The position numbers and the translations under genes were made by a program. From positions 1,550,001-1,614,000 of the forward strand of contig NZ_CP061321.1 of assembly GCF_018687195.1 (NCBI RefSeq): a stretch of DNA of 64,000 bases, given 5' to 3'. The notes beneath the pieces are model-generated. The model was not told the DNA's origin and made no database searches. It saw only the letters and a list, made by a program, of their open reading frames with translations. The DNA is from Polynucleobacter sp. MWH-UH2A. GTDB lineage: Bacteria > Pseudomonadota > Gammaproteobacteria > Burkholderiales > Burkholderiaceae. The stretch's first letter is position 1. The number at the start of each line of letters is the position of its first letter. Below are positions 1-10,038 of this stretch, in pieces.

Positions 1-231
1 TGCGCCAATGCAGTCGACCAAAAACCCCGAAGATGCTTGCACCACACAAGAAACCACGAAGAAGATGGACATCAATAGCCCAAGCTCTGCGTAATTGAGG
101 GCGAATTCATTCTTCAACCACGGAAACATCGGTGGAAGAATGAGATGAAAAAAATGGGAGCTGCCGTGCGCTAGGCTAATAAGACTAATAACCCGGACAT
201 CACTGGCACGCCTACTAAGCGCAACAGTCAT
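1..231 (-). CDS. MFS transporter, N-terminal part (runs off the window edge)
   Basis: An open minus-strand frame starts with ATG at 231 and runs to the window edge, giving 77 N-terminal residues. A short basic leader (SRRASDVRV) is followed by a hydrophobic segment with the motif SLAHGSSHFFH and a second segment ending in SGFLVDCIGA. That pattern is typical of TM1 and TM2 of major facilitator transporters of the fosmidomycin-resistance (Fsr) type. It is probably an inner-membrane efflux or uptake permease; the substrate cannot be read from this fragment. It lies downstream of clpB on the same strand with a gap of about 50 bp. Confidence 0.7.
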   Translation of the reverse strand, partial: MTVALSRRASDVRVISLISLAHGSSHFFHLILPPMFPWLKNEFALNYAELGLLMSIFFVVSCVVQASSGFLVDCIGA

Positions 232-279
232 GTACCGAGTGTACTAGCGCAGGATGATTCCTGCAAAAACTACGCGATA

Positions 280-2883
280 TTAATGAACTTGGCGGGTAAA
301 GCTAAACTCGCCATTCTTGTCTACATCTACCGGAACGACATCCTTAGGGCCAAACTTGCCCTCCAAAATCATCTTGGAAACAGGGTTCTCGATGTGTTGT
401 TGGATGGCTCGTTTTAATGGACGTGCACCAAAGATCGGATCAAAACCAACCTCCGCAAGCTTGCTTAAAGCAGCATCACTGACTTCGAGCTGCATATCTA
501 CTCTCGCCAAGCGCTCCGACAAATTCTTCAACAAAATCTTGGCAATATTAGAAATATTGTCTTTATCCAAACCATGGAACACCACGATCTCATCAATACG
601 ATTTAAGAATTCAGGACGGAAATGATTTTTCAACTCTTCAAAAACAGCTTCTTTGATCTCGGCTTGCTTCTTATCTGCCATAGATTGAATTAACTGTGAT
701 CCAATATTACTGGTCATCACGATGACAGTGTTTTTAAAGTCTACTGTACGACCCTGACCATCAGTCAAACGTCCATCATCAAGTACTTGCAAAAGTACAT
801 TGAAAACATCGGGGTGTGCTTTTTCAATTTCATCAAACAAGATCACGCTGTATGGATGACGACGTACTTGCTCCGTGAGATAACCACCCTCTTCGTAGCC
901 AACATAACCAGGAGGCGCGCCAATTAATCGTGCAACACTATGCTTCTCCATAAACTCACTCATATCGATACGAATTAAGTGATCTTCGCTATCAAATAGG
1001 AAACCAGCTAATGCTTTGCATAGCTCGGTCTTACCAACCCCAGTTGGCCCCAAGAATAAGAAAGAGCCATAAGGGCGATTCTCTTCAGCTAAACCAGCAC
1101 GAGAACGACGAATCGCATCCGACACTGCGCGAATAGCCTCATCTTGACCAACTACACGCTTATGCAGCAACTCTTCCATTTTCAGAAGCTTGTCACGCTC
1201 GCCCTGCATCATCTTAGATACAGGAATGCCTGTCGCACGAGAAACTACCTCAGCGATTTCTTCTGCACCAACTTGTGTACGAAGTAGCTTGTTCTTCACA
1301 ACACCATCTTTATCGCCTTTAGCTTCTGCAGCGGCAGCGGATTTGAGCTTTGCTTCCAGTTCGGGTAATTTGCCATATTGCAATTCAGCTACTTTTTCGA
1401 GTTTGCCTTCACGTTGCAACTTAGCAATTTCTGCACGAACCTTCTCAATCTCTTCTTTGAGATGAGCGGCACCTAATACAGCACCCTTCTCTGCCTTCCA
1501 AATCTCCTCTAAGTCTGCATACTCAGCACCAAGACGCTTGATCTCATCCTCAATCAAAGCCAAACGCTTCTGCGAAGCCTCGTCTTTCTCCTTCTTGACC
1601 GCTTCACGTTCAATCTTGAGCTGAATTAAGCGGCGATCCAACTTATCCATCACCTCAGGCTTGGAATCAATCTCCATCCGAATACGTGAGCCCGCTTCAT
1701 CGATCAAATCGATTGCCTTATCAGGTAAGAAGCGGTCAGTGATGTAGCGGTGAGATAACTCAGCAGCAGCCACGATTGCTGGATCAGTAATTTCAATTCC
1801 ATGGTGAAGTTCATAGCGCTCTTGCAAACCACGCAAGATGGCAATAGTTGCCTCTACGCTTGGCTCTTCCACCATCACTTTTTGGAAGCGGCGCTCTAAA
1901 GCAGGATCTTTCTCGATGTACTTACGATATTCATCTAAAGTAGTTGCGCCAATGCAATGCAGTTCGCCACGCGCCAAAGCAGGCTTGAGCATGTTGCCGG
2001 CATCCATGGCGCCATCACTCTTACCAGCGCCAACCATCGTATGAATTTCATCAATAAAGATGATGGTCTGACCCTCGTCCTTAGCGACATCACTTAAAAC
2101 TGCCTTCAGACGCTCTTCAAATTCGCCACGATATTTCGCGCCTGCCAATAGTAAAGCCATATCTAAAACCAAAACACGTTTGTCTTTCAATGTCTCAGGC
2201 ACTTCGCCATTCACAATTCGTTGCGCCAGACCTTCCACAATCGCAGTTTTACCTACGCCTGGCTCACCAATTAAAACGGGATTATTTTTACCGCGTCTTT
2301 GCAGAATCTGAATGGTGCGACGAATTTCATCATCACGACCAATTACGGGATCAAGCTTACCCATGCGGGCACGCTCTGTTAAATCCACAGTATATTTTTT
2401 CAAGGCCTCACGTTGGCCTTCAGCATCTGCACTATTCACCGACTCTCCTCCGCGGACTAAATCAATCGCCGCTTCTAGTGATTTACGATTTAAACCATTC
2501 TCACGAGCCACTTTACCAAGCTCGCCCTTGTCATCAGCCACTACTAGTAAAAATAATTCACCAGCAATAAACTGATCATTACGTTTGTTAGCTTCTTTTT
2601 CACATAAGTTAAGCCAATTGCTGAGATCACGCCCTACTTGGACCTCACCACTAGTGCCTTGCACTTCCGGGAGGTTATTAATGATCTTTTCTACGCCTTT
2701 TTCAAGACCAGAAATATTCACCCCAGCACGGGTTAATAAACTCTTTGCAGCACCATCCGAGTCACGCAACATCGCCAGCAACAAATGGGCTGGCTCAATA
2801 TATTGATTGTCTTTAGCCAAAGCAATGCTCTGAGCCTCACTCAAAGCCTGCTGAAATTTAGTGGTTAATTTATCTATTCTCAT
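280..2883 (-). CDS. clpB: ATP-dependent disaggregase ClpB
   Basis: Cytosolic AAA+ chaperone that, with DnaK/DnaJ/GrpE, resolubilises aggregated proteins after heat stress. The 867 residues match the usual ClpB length. In order: an N-terminal Clp_N repeat domain (about 1-145), first AAA+ module with Walker A GEPGVGKT at 206-213 and Walker B IIFIDEIH, a coiled-coil middle domain rich in Glu/Lys (about 410-535), second AAA+ module with GPTGVGKT and Walker B VILFDEIE, and the C-terminal D2-small domain. The middle domain and the absence of a ClpP-binding IGF loop region separate it from ClpA/ClpC. A heat-shock-type promoter lies about 40 bp upstream. The ATG at 2883 begins the canonical MRIDKLT N-terminus. 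Confidence 0.98.
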   Translation of the reverse strand: MRIDKLTTKFQQALSEAQSIALAKDNQYIEPAHLLLAMLRDSDGAAKSLLTRAGVNISGLEKGVEKIINNLPEVQGTSGEVQVGRDLSNWLNLCEKEANKRNDQFIAGELFLLVVADDKGELGKVARENGLNRKSLEAAIDLVRGGESVNSADAEGQREALKKYTVDLTERARMGKLDPVIGRDDEIRRTIQILQRRGKNNPVLIGEPGVGKTAIVEGLAQRIVNGEVPETLKDKRVLVLDMALLLAGAKYRGEFEERLKAVLSDVAKDEGQTIIFIDEIHTMVGAGKSDGAMDAGNMLKPALARGELHCIGATTLDEYRKYIEKDPALERRFQKVMVEEPSVEATIAILRGLQERYELHHGIEITDPAIVAAAELSHRYITDRFLPDKAIDLIDEAGSRIRMEIDSKPEVMDKLDRRLIQLKIEREAVKKEKDEASQKRLALIEDEIKRLGAEYADLEEIWKAEKGAVLGAAHLKEEIEKVRAEIAKLQREGKLEKVAELQYGKLPELEAKLKSAAAAEAKGDKDGVVKNKLLRTQVGAEEIAEVVSRATGIPVSKMMQGERDKLLKMEELLHKRVVGQDEAIRAVSDAIRRSRAGLAEENRPYGSFLFLGPTGVGKTELCKALAGFLFDSEDHLIRIDMSEFMEKHSVARLIGAPPGYVGYEEGGYLTEQVRRHPYSVILFDEIEKAHPDVFNVLLQVLDDGRLTDGQGRTVDFKNTVIVMTSNIGSQLIQSMADKKQAEIKEAVFEELKNHFRPEFLNRIDEIVVFHGLDKDNISNIAKILLKNLSERLARVDMQLEVSDAALSKLAEVGFDPIFGARPLKRAIQQHIENPVSKMILEGKFGPKDVVPVDVDKNGEFSFTRQVH

Positions 2884-2923
2884 TTTTATTGCCTCATGTA
2901 TTCCATGTATTTATATCTATAGA

Positions 2924-2951
2924 ATATAAGGGCTATATTGTGAATTTCAAG
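2924..2951 (-). promoter_or_regulatory. Sigma-32-type heat-shock promoter of clpB
   Basis: On the minus strand CTTGAAA (2951-2945) is followed after 12 nt by CCCTTATAT (2932-2924). This resembles the E. coli RpoH consensus CTTGAAA-N11-16-CCCCATnT. The ATG of clpB lies about 40 nt downstream. The same two boxes with the same 12-nt spacer occur upstream of htpG at 54636-54663, which strongly supports the assignment. Confidence 0.85.
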
Positions 2952-2990
2952 GCTTTTTACAGCTCTTTTTAACCCAAATTTGACCTCATT

Positions 2991-3242
2991 TTGACCTGGT
3001 GTGTTTACCTTCTAGAGTGCTCTGACGGCAGTTACTATGCCGGCATTACCAATCGCCTCGAACATCGCATTAACGCCCATAATTTGGGGCAAGGCGCACG
3101 CTATACCCGATCCCGTGGACCGGTCAAATTATTAGCAACCCAAGAACATCCAGACCGATCTGCAGCTTCTATAGCTGAGGCGCAATTAAAGCGTCTAGCT
3201 CGATCGCAAAAATTAGCGTTCTTTCAAGCTAAAAATGAATAG
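2991..3242 (+). CDS. GIY-YIG nuclease-superfamily protein (YhbQ/UPF0213 type)
   Basis: Small 83-residue protein consisting of a single GIY-YIG domain: the first strand reads VYLLECSDGSYYAGIT (the GIY-YIG pair appears as VYL and YAG), followed by the conserved R/H helix (NRLEHRINAHN), an ARYTRSRGPV segment and the basic C-terminal helix. The family are stand-alone endonuclease-like proteins of poorly defined cellular role, possibly acting on damaged DNA or RNA. The only start that fits the family is TTG at 2991 (ATT at 2988 is the alternative, with a stop just upstream at 2970), so it uses a non-ATG codon. It is divergent from clpB and the clpB promoter lies immediately before it. Confidence 0.85.
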   Translation: MTWCVYLLECSDGSYYAGITNRLEHRINAHNLGQGARYTRSRGPVKLLATQEHPDRSAASIAEAQLKRLARSQKLAFFQAKNE

Positions 3243-3245
3243 CGC

Positions 3246-3965
3246 CTAAGAAAGGCAGAAGCCGCCATTTAGCAATGCGCTAGGCAAAGTCCATGCCCGA
3301 TACAAACCGAACCCGGCGCCAATAAATAGTAATAAAGCGGCAAAATATCGAACCCATGCATATTGCCCAAACTGAGTTAACGCTGCAGAAAACTTAGAGA
3401 TTAATAATAGGTTTGGCAAAGTACCCAAACCAAAGGCAAGCATGATGGTTGCACCAGTCAATACATCACCAGATAGAAATGCCAATGGCAGCACTCCATA
3501 AACCAAGCCACAAGGTACAAGCCCCCACAGCATTCCACTAAACCAGCGAGATGGGTTATTAGCAAAACGACCTAAATACTTAGTCCAATAATTTGCAATT
3601 TGAGCGCTCAACCAGCCACTACCAATACGTGCGTTGGATCTATTCATACCCAACAAACGAGCCCCCATGAAAAACAACAAGATGGAGGTCAATACAAATA
3701 ATGCGCGCTGGATTGGCAATACATTCTGCTGCCAAACAGCAAGCCCAATCCAAGCAGCAAGAGCGCCTAATAAAACATAAGTACTGATACGCCCGAGATG
3801 CATAACCAACTGTTCATATATCAGCTGGGATTTGGGGCGCAAAGGCACCTGAGAGGCTACGGGACGCTCAATTGCAGCAGCAATACCTCCACACATCAAA
3901 GCGCAATGCCAACCACTCACGAGTGCGCCCAAAAAAACTGCAGTTAACAGGCTGGCGGTCAGCAT
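3246..3965 (-). CDS. TauE/SafE-like membrane protein of the cytochrome oxidase neighbourhood (COG2836)
   Basis: A 239-residue inner-membrane protein with about six hydrophobic segments. The first helix holds the signature GWHCALMCGGI, matching the G-x-x-H-C-x-x-M-C-G-G motif of the COG2836 'sulfite exporter TauE/SafE' family. A second signature NPSRWFSGMLWGLVPCGLVYG follows near residue 140. Members are regularly found beside cco/fix genes and are thought to act in metal (copper) handling for oxidase assembly; that role is inferred from context, not shown here. It is divergent from the fnr-like gene across a gap of about 60 bp and close to the ccoNOQP operon. Confidence 0.8.
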   Translation of the reverse strand: MLTASLLTAVFLGALVSGWHCALMCGGIAAAIERPVASQVPLRPKSQLIYEQLVMHLGRISTYVLLGALAAWIGLAVWQQNVLPIQRALFVLTSILLFFMGARLLGMNRSNARIGSGWLSAQIANYWTKYLGRFANNPSRWFSGMLWGLVPCGLVYGVLPLAFLSGDVLTGATIMLAFGLGTLPNLLLISKFSAALTQFGQYAWVRYFAALLLFIGAGFGLYRAWTLPSALLNGGFCLS

Positions 3966-4027
3966 TTAAAAGGGGTGGGACTATCGTTCACCCTAGTAGA
4001 ATAAACTGTCTGCATAATTAAGCCATT

Positions 4028-4798
4028 ATGAATTACAAACCTACCGATACCCCTACCAGCAAATGCTCGGTTTGCGTCTTGGGGCAGTTTTGCCTTCCGG
4101 TGGGGCTAAGCTCTAGTGATGTATCCAAAATTGATACCCTTGTAAAAGAGCGGGTGCATTTACAAAAAGGGGAAAGCCTCTATCGTCATGGCGATCCATT
4201 GGGCTCGGTTTATAGCGTTCGCTTTGGCACTCTCAAAACAGAATATTGCCTACAAGATGGTCGGCAACAAGTCATTGGCTTTCATCTTCCCGGTGAAATT
4301 TTAGGTTTAGACGGGATTGGGGACGGCCACTACCAATCTGATGCGATCGCTCTAGAAGAGAGTGACGTATGCATTATTCGTTACGAAGCATTTGAGGAAC
4401 TGGCGCGACAAATCCCAGTTCTACAAAATCAGTTTCACCGCATCATGAGTCGTGAGCTCACTCAAGATCAGCGTCATTTACTTTCTCTTGGCACAATGCG
4501 TGCTGAAGAGCGATTGGCAGCTTTTCTATTAAGCCTCTCCCAACGCTTAGCAGCGCGCGGTTATTTAAATAATGAATTTGATTTACGCATGAGTCGCGTG
4601 GATATTGGCAGCTACCTTGGTATTCAGATAGAAACCGTCAGCCGCATGCTCTCACGCTTTGCTGAATCAGGACTCATTCAAATTAAACAACGACATATCA
4701 AACTCATTGATATGAATGGGCTCTACGAACTGGCGGGCATACCAAACCCAGATAGAACAGCCTGCGTTAGCGCTGATATCCCTATAAAACAGGGATAA
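4028..4798 (+). CDS. fnr: FNR-type oxygen-responsive transcription regulator
   Basis: Crp/Fnr family regulator of 256 residues. The N-terminal cysteine set C13-x2-C16-x5-C22 has the same spacing as the E. coli FNR cluster ligands Cys20, Cys23 and Cys29, and Cys115 (in ESDVCIIRYE) corresponds to Cys122, so an oxygen-labile [4Fe-4S] cluster is expected. The cyclic-nucleotide-like barrel is followed by a helix-turn-helix whose recognition helix reads IETVSRMLSRF, with Glu202, Ser205 and Arg206 at the positions that read TTGAT half-sites in FNR. Such a site is found upstream of ccoN. The gene converges with the ccoGH block, whose last stop lies 5 bp beyond its own. Confidence 0.95.
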   Translation: MNYKPTDTPTSKCSVCVLGQFCLPVGLSSSDVSKIDTLVKERVHLQKGESLYRHGDPLGSVYSVRFGTLKTEYCLQDGRQQVIGFHLPGEILGLDGIGDGHYQSDAIALEESDVCIIRYEAFEELARQIPVLQNQFHRIMSRELTQDQRHLLSLGTMRAEERLAAFLLSLSQRLAARGYLNNEFDLRMSRVDIGSYLGIQIETVSRMLSRFAESGLIQIKQRHIKLIDMNGLYELAGIPNPDRTACVSADIPIKQG

Positions 4799-4802
4799 GC
4801 AC

Positions 4803-5063
4803 TTAAATCAATCCGCGATCGATTTCTTTATTCTCGGATGATTCAATACCAGGCAATATATAGGCGGTTAAAGCGCTAGAGACCGCACAAAATGTCCAGA
4901 TGATAAAAAATCCAATGGTGTAAATACCCTCATCAGATACGTCTGGATGATATCCAAAGAACAACAAATCTTGTGGGTGGATAACGGTAAACAACAAGCC
5001 CTCTGCCATACCAGCAACCAAGAATGAAGGCCACAAAATCCAAGTAAGCAAGCGATATTTCAT
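4803..5063 (-). CDS. Small membrane protein at the end of the cco block
   Basis: An 86-residue protein with two predicted membrane helices (residues about 5-28 and 48-70) joined by a loop containing HPQDLLFFGYHPDVSDEG. It overlaps the ccoH stop by 4 nt (ATGA), so it is translationally coupled to the oxidase assembly genes. I recognise it only as the short conserved protein often found after ccoH in Burkholderiales; its function is unknown. Context suggests a role in cbb3 oxidase assembly or stability. Confidence 0.75.
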   Translation of the reverse strand: MKYRLLTWILWPSFLVAGMAEGLLFTVIHPQDLLFFGYHPDVSDEGIYTIGFFIIWTFCAVSSALTAYILPGIESSENKEIDRGLI

Positions 5064-5263
5064 TTGTGAACCTGCGCATCTTTCAGTTGTTCAACCTTTA
5101 AACCCTGCTTCACTACGCCATCCCGCAAAGGCTTATCCGTATACATATTTACTGCAAGCCAAATCGTGATCATGCAACCAATCATTGCCACTGCTGGCCC
5201 GCTAATTAAGAGCCAAGGCCACAACTGTTTCCACCAGGGCTTGCTGATCTGCTGTTCGGTCAT
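5060..5263 (-). CDS. ccoH: Short CcoH/FixH-like cbb3 oxidase assembly protein
   Basis: The sequence KPWWKQLWPWLLISGPAVA followed by a single membrane helix and a YTDKPLRDGVVKQGL segment matches the N-terminal part of FixH/CcoH, in which a P-W-x-x-x-x-W-P-W entry precedes the helix and a YYKEGL-like motif follows it. The protein is only 67-72 residues, whereas classic FixH is about 150-170, so the periplasmic domain is missing. Start chosen at ATG 5263 because GGAG lies 9 nt upstream; ATG at 5278 is the alternative. It sits between ccoG and a small membrane gene, with which it overlaps by 4 nt. Confidence 0.8.
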   Translation of the reverse strand: MTEQQISKPWWKQLWPWLLISGPAVAMIGCMITIWLAVNMYTDKPLRDGVVKQGLKVEQLKDAQVHK

Positions 5264-5293
5264 ATGCTTGCTCTCCATCTTTTGCTTGCTAGC

Positions 5294-6751
5294 TTAACGA
5301 GGAATGATAAAGCTGGATTTTTCATTACGCGTTCTAGAAATGATTTCGTTGCCGGCCTGCTCTTGCGCAGTGACATCAAAATGAATTGGGTAATTCCCAG
5401 AATCGTTTTGGCCAATATTGGTGCTCACTTTAATTGGCATCAACTGATTACTTGCGGGCCCAACATTAATCTCAGTAACTTCTTGACCTTGAGAATTCAG
5501 AATTCTCAAATCATTCAGACCAGTCGCCTTAATCTGAACCTTCATTGGGTTCTCGGAAGCGTTCATGATTTGAATACGATAAATATTCTCAATACGAACA
5601 CCCTCTACTTCACGCGCTAATGCGCCACGGTCACGCATGACATCCACACGCAGTGGATTTCTGGTAGCCAAAGAAAATAGAAAAGCGGAAGCCAACAGCG
5701 TAATAAAACCAGTATAGAAAATTACTCTTGGACGGAATATATGCCTAATGGCACTTTGATTGGACTCCTTATCCAGCATTGCTCTCTCGGTGGTGTACCG
5801 AATCAAACCTTTTGGATAATTCACCTTCTCCATCACCTGATCGCACGCATCAATACAGGCACCACAACCGATACACATGTATTGCAAGCCATCTCGAATA
5901 TCAATGCCCGTTGGACAGACTTGTACGCAAATACTGCAGTCAACACAATCACCTAAACCCAAAGCGCCATGATCTGCAGACTTACTACGGCTACCGCGTG
6001 GTTCACCACGCACTTTATCGTAGGTCACTAAGAAGGTGTCTTTGTCGACCATCACACTTTGGAAGCGTGCGTAAGGGCACATGTATTTGCAAACTTGCTC
6101 GCGCATAAAGCCTGCATTGCCCCAAGTGGCGAAGCTGTAAAAGCACAACCAGAATGTCTGCCATGGGCCTAAGGACAAATGCAAAATCGCTGCGCCCAAG
6201 GTTTCAATCGGCGTGAAGTAGCCGATAAAAGTAAAGCCTGTCCAGAAAGCAATAAGCAACCAAAGGAAATGCTTCGTTATCTTCAGGCGCCATTTTCTAA
6301 AACTCCATGGCCACTCTTCCCCGTCTAGACGTATCCGCGCAAAACGATCACCTTCGACCTTGCGCTCGATCCACATAAAGATTTCGGTATACACCGTCTG
6401 TGGACATGCATACCCACAAAATAAGCGGCCAGCTACTGCAGTAAATAAAAATAAAGCTAAGGCAGACAGAATTAAAAGCAGCGTGAGATAAATCACATCC
6501 TGCGGCCATAAAACCAAGCCGAAGATATAGAACTTACGCTGGATTAAATCAAAGAGAACGGCTTGACGACCATTCCAACTCAGCCAAGGAAGACCATAAA
6601 AGAGGAGTTGGGTGGCAAATACGAGGATAAAACGCCAACGGGCAAATAGGCCCGAGACTGAACGAGGGTAAATCTTTCGCCGGACCTCGTAAAGAGACTC
6701 CTCTATTACTTCTATTGGAACGGGCTTCCCACCCGGCGAATTCTCTGACAC
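5294..6751 (-). CDS. ccoG: cbb3 oxidase accessory protein CcoG (FixG family)
   Basis: A 485-residue integral membrane ferredoxin-like protein. It has several membrane helices, an early motif CGYACPQTVYTE, and a cytoplasmic double cluster region with CVDCSICVQVCP and CIGCGACIDACD, which supply ligands for two [4Fe-4S] clusters. The C-terminal part (about 380-485) is the Ig-like FixG domain. CcoG family members act as cupric reductases that supply Cu(I) for the CuB site of cbb3 oxidase. The start codon is GTG at 6751. It follows ccoP by 20 bp and precedes ccoH, as in the standard ccoNOQPGH order. Confidence 0.95.
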   Translation of the reverse strand: MSENSPGGKPVPIEVIEESLYEVRRKIYPRSVSGLFARWRFILVFATQLLFYGLPWLSWNGRQAVLFDLIQRKFYIFGLVLWPQDVIYLTLLLILSALALFLFTAVAGRLFCGYACPQTVYTEIFMWIERKVEGDRFARIRLDGEEWPWSFRKWRLKITKHFLWLLIAFWTGFTFIGYFTPIETLGAAILHLSLGPWQTFWLCFYSFATWGNAGFMREQVCKYMCPYARFQSVMVDKDTFLVTYDKVRGEPRGSRSKSADHGALGLGDCVDCSICVQVCPTGIDIRDGLQYMCIGCGACIDACDQVMEKVNYPKGLIRYTTERAMLDKESNQSAIRHIFRPRVIFYTGFITLLASAFLFSLATRNPLRVDVMRDRGALAREVEGVRIENIYRIQIMNASENPMKVQIKATGLNDLRILNSQGQEVTEINVGPASNQLMPIKVSTNIGQNDSGNYPIHFDVTAQEQAGNEIISRTRNEKSSFIIPR

Positions 6752-6771
6752 TGTTACTTCACTTACCCTAT

Positions 6772-7698
6772 TTACTTGCTTGCTGGAGCTTGCTTATTGT
6801 TTGATAAGCCCCAGACATAAGCTGTTAGCAACTGAATCTTTTCAGGACTCAACACCTTATCTTGAGCAGGCATCATTGCCATACGACCCTTAGTAACTGT
6901 CTCAATAATGGTTGCCTCAGAACCACCATACAACCAAGTCTTATCAGTTAGGTTAGGTGCGCCTAAAGCAATATTGCCTTTTCCATCTGGACCATGACAA
7001 GCTGCGCAGTTTGCTTTAAATACCTCTGCACCACGTGCCACCTTGAGATCATCAGCAGGTAAACCAGACAGGCTACGAACGTAATTTGCTACATCCACAA
7101 TTTGTTTGCTATCCAATTGTGGGAATGGAGGCATTACACCACCACGACCATTGGTAATGGTTGTTTTGATGTTCTCAGGTGAACCGCCATATAACCAATC
7201 ACCATCTGTCAAATTCGGGAAGCCTTTAGAACCGCCAGCATCTGAGCCATGGCATTGCGCACAAGAATTTAAGAATAAACGTTGACCCATTTCACGGGCT
7301 TGTGGATCGGCAGCAATTTGCTCAATATCCATCTTCACGTATTTCGCATAGACTGGCTTGAGCTCATCATTTGCATTCGTCATCGACTTCATCAAAGCAC
7401 CATCAGTGCTATAGCCCAATACACCTGGATAAGAACCCAAGCCTGGATAGAGCACTAGATAAACCAAAGCAAATATGCAAGAGATTAAGAACATCCACAT
7501 CCACCAACGTGGCAATGGATTATTCAACTCGCGTAAGTCTCCATCCCAAACGTGACCAGTGTCGGCTACTTGGCCATCAGGCTTTAGCGTTACCTTTGTC
7601 TTGCGTTGAGAAAATAATAACCAGATGCACCATACAATACCGACCAAAGTTACTAAGGCGATATAGGTACTCCAACCGGCACCAAGAAAGTCACTCAT
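6772..7698 (-). CDS. ccoP: cbb3 cytochrome c oxidase subunit III (CcoP)
   Basis: A di-haem c-type cytochrome of 308 residues that passes electrons to CcoO/CcoN. Two N-terminal membrane helices (about 10-30 and 65-84) flank the conserved cytoplasmic motif with HVWDGDLRELNNPLPRWW. Two haem-binding sites follow: CAQCH at 146-150 and CAACH at 231-235, each with a downstream Met ligand region (GVMPPFP and AMMPAQ). It overlaps the ccoQ stop by 4 nt (ATGA), indicating coupled translation. Confidence 0.97.
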   Translation of the reverse strand: MSDFLGAGWSTYIALVTLVGIVWCIWLLFSQRKTKVTLKPDGQVADTGHVWDGDLRELNNPLPRWWMWMFLISCIFALVYLVLYPGLGSYPGVLGYSTDGALMKSMTNANDELKPVYAKYVKMDIEQIAADPQAREMGQRLFLNSCAQCHGSDAGGSKGFPNLTDGDWLYGGSPENIKTTITNGRGGVMPPFPQLDSKQIVDVANYVRSLSGLPADDLKVARGAEVFKANCAACHGPDGKGNIALGAPNLTDKTWLYGGSEATIIETVTKGRMAMMPAQDKVLSPEKIQLLTAYVWGLSNNKQAPASK

Positions 7699-7862
7699 GA
7701 TTTATCCTTACTGAATTCATCGGGTAGATCGAACGGGAGTTCTGCGGATTCTTGATTAGCGGGCTGTCTTTTTGCAGACCAAGCCCACCAAACGATTCCT
7801 AAAAAAACTACTAAGCCAAGTACTGTAGATATTGCTGAGAGGTAGGGTGCGATATTTTGCAT
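7695..7862 (-). CDS. ccoQ: cbb3 oxidase small subunit CcoQ (FixQ)
   Basis: A 55-residue protein with one membrane helix (about 8-28, VLGLVVFLGIVWWAW) and a charged cytoplasmic tail with the acidic motif FDLPDEF, which is typical for CcoQ. It lies exactly between ccoO and ccoP, starts with ATG at 7862 and ends in TGA overlapping the ccoP ATG. In other bacteria CcoQ stabilises the interaction of CcoP with the CcoNO core. Confidence 0.93.
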   Translation of the reverse strand: MQNIAPYLSAISTVLGLVVFLGIVWWAWSAKRQPANQESAELPFDLPDEFSKDKS

Positions 7863-7882
7863 AGTTTCCCAATAGCTAAGAA

Positions 7883-8533
7883 TTACTTAGCTACCACCTC
7901 ATCAACAATGATGTATCTACGATTGATACCAAGTCCTTGTAAATAAGCAACCAAAGCATCAAGCTCAGTCTTGCCTTCTAATTCTTTTGGCGCATTTGCA
8001 ATATCTTCATCGGTGTAAGGCACACCTAAGCGACGCATTGCAGTCATGTGTGACTGAATAGTGCTCGCATCCGCAGCATTCTTTGCCAAATAAGGATAAG
8101 CAGGCATGTTGGACTCAGGCACTACATCACGTGGGTTGTTTAAGTGAATCTGATGCCAAGCATCAGAATAACGACCGCCTACGCGAGCCAGGTCTGGACC
8201 AGTACGCTTACTACCCCACAGGAATGGGTGATCAAAAACAGATTCGCCAGCCAAAGAATAAGGACCGTAGCGCTCTACTTCTGAACGTAGTGTACGAATC
8301 TGTTGTGAATGGCAACCCAAGCAACCTTCGCGCTGATAAATATCGCGACCTGCCAAACGCAATGCAGAGTAAGGCACCACTCCAGGACTCGGTTCTGTAG
8401 TGGAGTGCTGGAAGAATAGTGGAACGATCTGCACCAAGCCCGCAATCGAAATCGCTGCAATGGTAGCAATGATCAACCAACCAGCATTACGCTCAAGCGT
8501 TTCGTGGGAGAAAAATCGACGTTGTTCTGACAT
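7883..8533 (-). CDS. ccoO: cbb3 cytochrome c oxidase subunit II (CcoO)
   Basis: A mono-haem cytochrome c anchored by one N-terminal helix (about 18-40). The haem site is CLGCH at 71-75 within [14 protein letters not shown], and the segment [18 protein letters not shown] is characteristic of CcoO/FixO. The start is taken at ATG 8533, which gives 216 residues and has AAGGAAAAG upstream; a longer frame to 8584 would overlap ccoN by about 40 nt. It follows the ccoN stop after 10 nt. Confidence 0.96.
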   Translation of the reverse strand: MSEQRRFFSHETLERNAGWLIIATIAAISIAGLVQIVPLFFQHSTTEPSPGVVPYSALRLAGRDIYQREGCLGCHSQQIRTLRSEVERYGPYSLAGESVFDHPFLWGSKRTGPDLARVGGRYSDAWHQIHLNNPRDVVPESNMPAYPYLAKNAADASTIQSHMTAMRRLGVPYTDEDIANAPKELEGKTELDALVAYLQGLGINRRYIIVDEVVAK

Positions 8534-8543
8534 GTTCTTTTCC

Positions 8544-9986
8544 TTAGTGAGCGGCAATAGATACTTGTGGAATCTCAGCATCAATGAATTTTTTGTTAAT
8601 CACTGTCTTGTACACGTTGTAGGCCATGATCAACATGCCACCTAAGTAGCAGAGACCGCCCAACAAACGAATTACATAGAAGGGGTAAGTCGCCTTTACA
8701 GACTCCACAAAGCTGTAAGTCAATGTGCCGTCTGGTTCAAAGGCTCTCCACATCAAACCTTGCATTACACCGGCAATCCACATCGCAGCGATATAGATGA
8801 CCACACCGATCGTAGCTACCCAGAAATGCAGCTCAATTAACTTCGTGCTGTACATATCTTTTTGACCAACCAAACGTGGGATGAGATAGTACAAAGATCC
8901 AATCGTGATCATTGCAACCCAACCTAATGCACCAGAGTGCACGTGACCGATGGTCCAGTCGGTGTAGTGAGACAAGCTATTTACCGTCTTGATAGACATC
9001 ATGGAGCCTTCAAAGGTAGACATACCGTAGAAGGACAACGCTACAACTAAGAACTTCAAGATTGGATCACGACGCAATTTATGCCATGCGCCAGATAAAG
9101 TCATGATGCCGTTAATCATGCCGCCCCATGAAGGAGCCAACAAGATCAATGAGAACACCATACCTAAAGATTGGGTCCAATCAGGCAAGGAGGTGTGTTG
9201 CAAGTGGTGAGGACCTGCCCACATGTAAGTGAAGTTCAATGCCCAGAAGTGAACGATGGACAAACGATAGGAGTAAATTGGACGCTCTGCTTGCTTTGGA
9301 ATGAAGTAATACATCATGCCCAAGAAGCTGGTTGTCAAAAAGAAGCCCACCGCATTATGTCCGTACCACCACTGGATCATTGCATCCTGCGCACCAGCAT
9401 AGGCCGAGTAAGACTTAAATAAGCTAGCTGGCATTTCAATGTTATTAACAATATGCAGAACTGCAATCGTCAAGATATATGCGCCAAAGAACCAGTTTGA
9501 AACATAGATATGTTTGGTTTTGCGCTTGATCACTGTACCGAAGAACACAATCGCGTATGCAACCCAAACAACTGTAATCAGAAGATCGATTGGCCACTCT
9601 AATTCGGCATACTCTTTAGAAGTGGTGATACCTAATGGCAAAGTGATAGCTGCAGAAACAATGACGGCTTGCCAACCCCAAAAGGTAAAGGCCGCTAACT
9701 TGTCGCAGAACAAACGTACCTGACACGTTCTTTGTACGATGTAATACGAAGTTGCAAATAGCGCTGATCCGCCAAATGCAAAAATCACGGCGTTGGTATG
9801 TAGTGGGCGCAAGCGACCATAACTTAACCAAGGGATGTTGAATGTAATTTCAGGCCAAATTAATTGCGCAGCGAGGATAACCCCGACGAGCATGCCAACA
9901 ATTCCCCACAATACGGTAACGATGGCAAATTGGCTGATTACCTTGTAATTGAAGGTATCTTGATTACTCCCCACGGCAGATCCCAT
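8544..9986 (-). CDS. ccoN: cbb3 cytochrome c oxidase subunit I (CcoN)
   Basis: Catalytic haem-copper oxidase subunit with about 12 membrane helices. Haem and CuB ligand histidines are visible in [35 protein letters not shown] and [12 protein letters not shown]. It reduces O2 with high affinity in the inner membrane. The start is ATG at 9986, since AAGGAGAAACC precedes it and the protein then begins [16 protein letters not shown]; the frame remains open to 10046 but has no ribosome site there. An FNR-dependent promoter lies directly upstream. Confidence 0.97.
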   Translation of the reverse strand: MGSAVGSNQDTFNYKVISQFAIVTVLWGIVGMLVGVILAAQLIWPEITFNIPWLSYGRLRPLHTNAVIFAFGGSALFATSYYIVQRTCQVRLFCDKLAAFTFWGWQAVIVSAAITLPLGITTSKEYAELEWPIDLLITVVWVAYAIVFFGTVIKRKTKHIYVSNWFFGAYILTIAVLHIVNNIEMPASLFKSYSAYAGAQDAMIQWWYGHNAVGFFLTTSFLGMMYYFIPKQAERPIYSYRLSIVHFWALNFTYMWAGPHHLQHTSLPDWTQSLGMVFSLILLAPSWGGMINGIMTLSGAWHKLRRDPILKFLVVALSFYGMSTFEGSMMSIKTVNSLSHYTDWTIGHVHSGALGWVAMITIGSLYYLIPRLVGQKDMYSTKLIELHFWVATIGVVIYIAAMWIAGVMQGLMWRAFEPDGTLTYSFVESVKATYPFYVIRLLGGLCYLGGMLIMAYNVYKTVINKKFIDAEIPQVSIAAH

Positions 9987-10038
9987 GGTTTCTCCTTTTT
10001 CTGACCAAACAGCGACATAATCCAAATAGACTGGATTG

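Noticed and set aside
249..264. Hairpin GCAGGA-TGAT-TCCTGC downstream of clpB as terminator
   Set aside because: The stem is only 6 bp and in the clpB direction no T tract follows; the T-rich side is before the stem.
2190..2570. 126-residue open frame on the plus strand opposite clpB
   Set aside because: It lies wholly antisense to a conserved AAA+ domain and the translation has no family features; it is a shadow of clpB codon usage.
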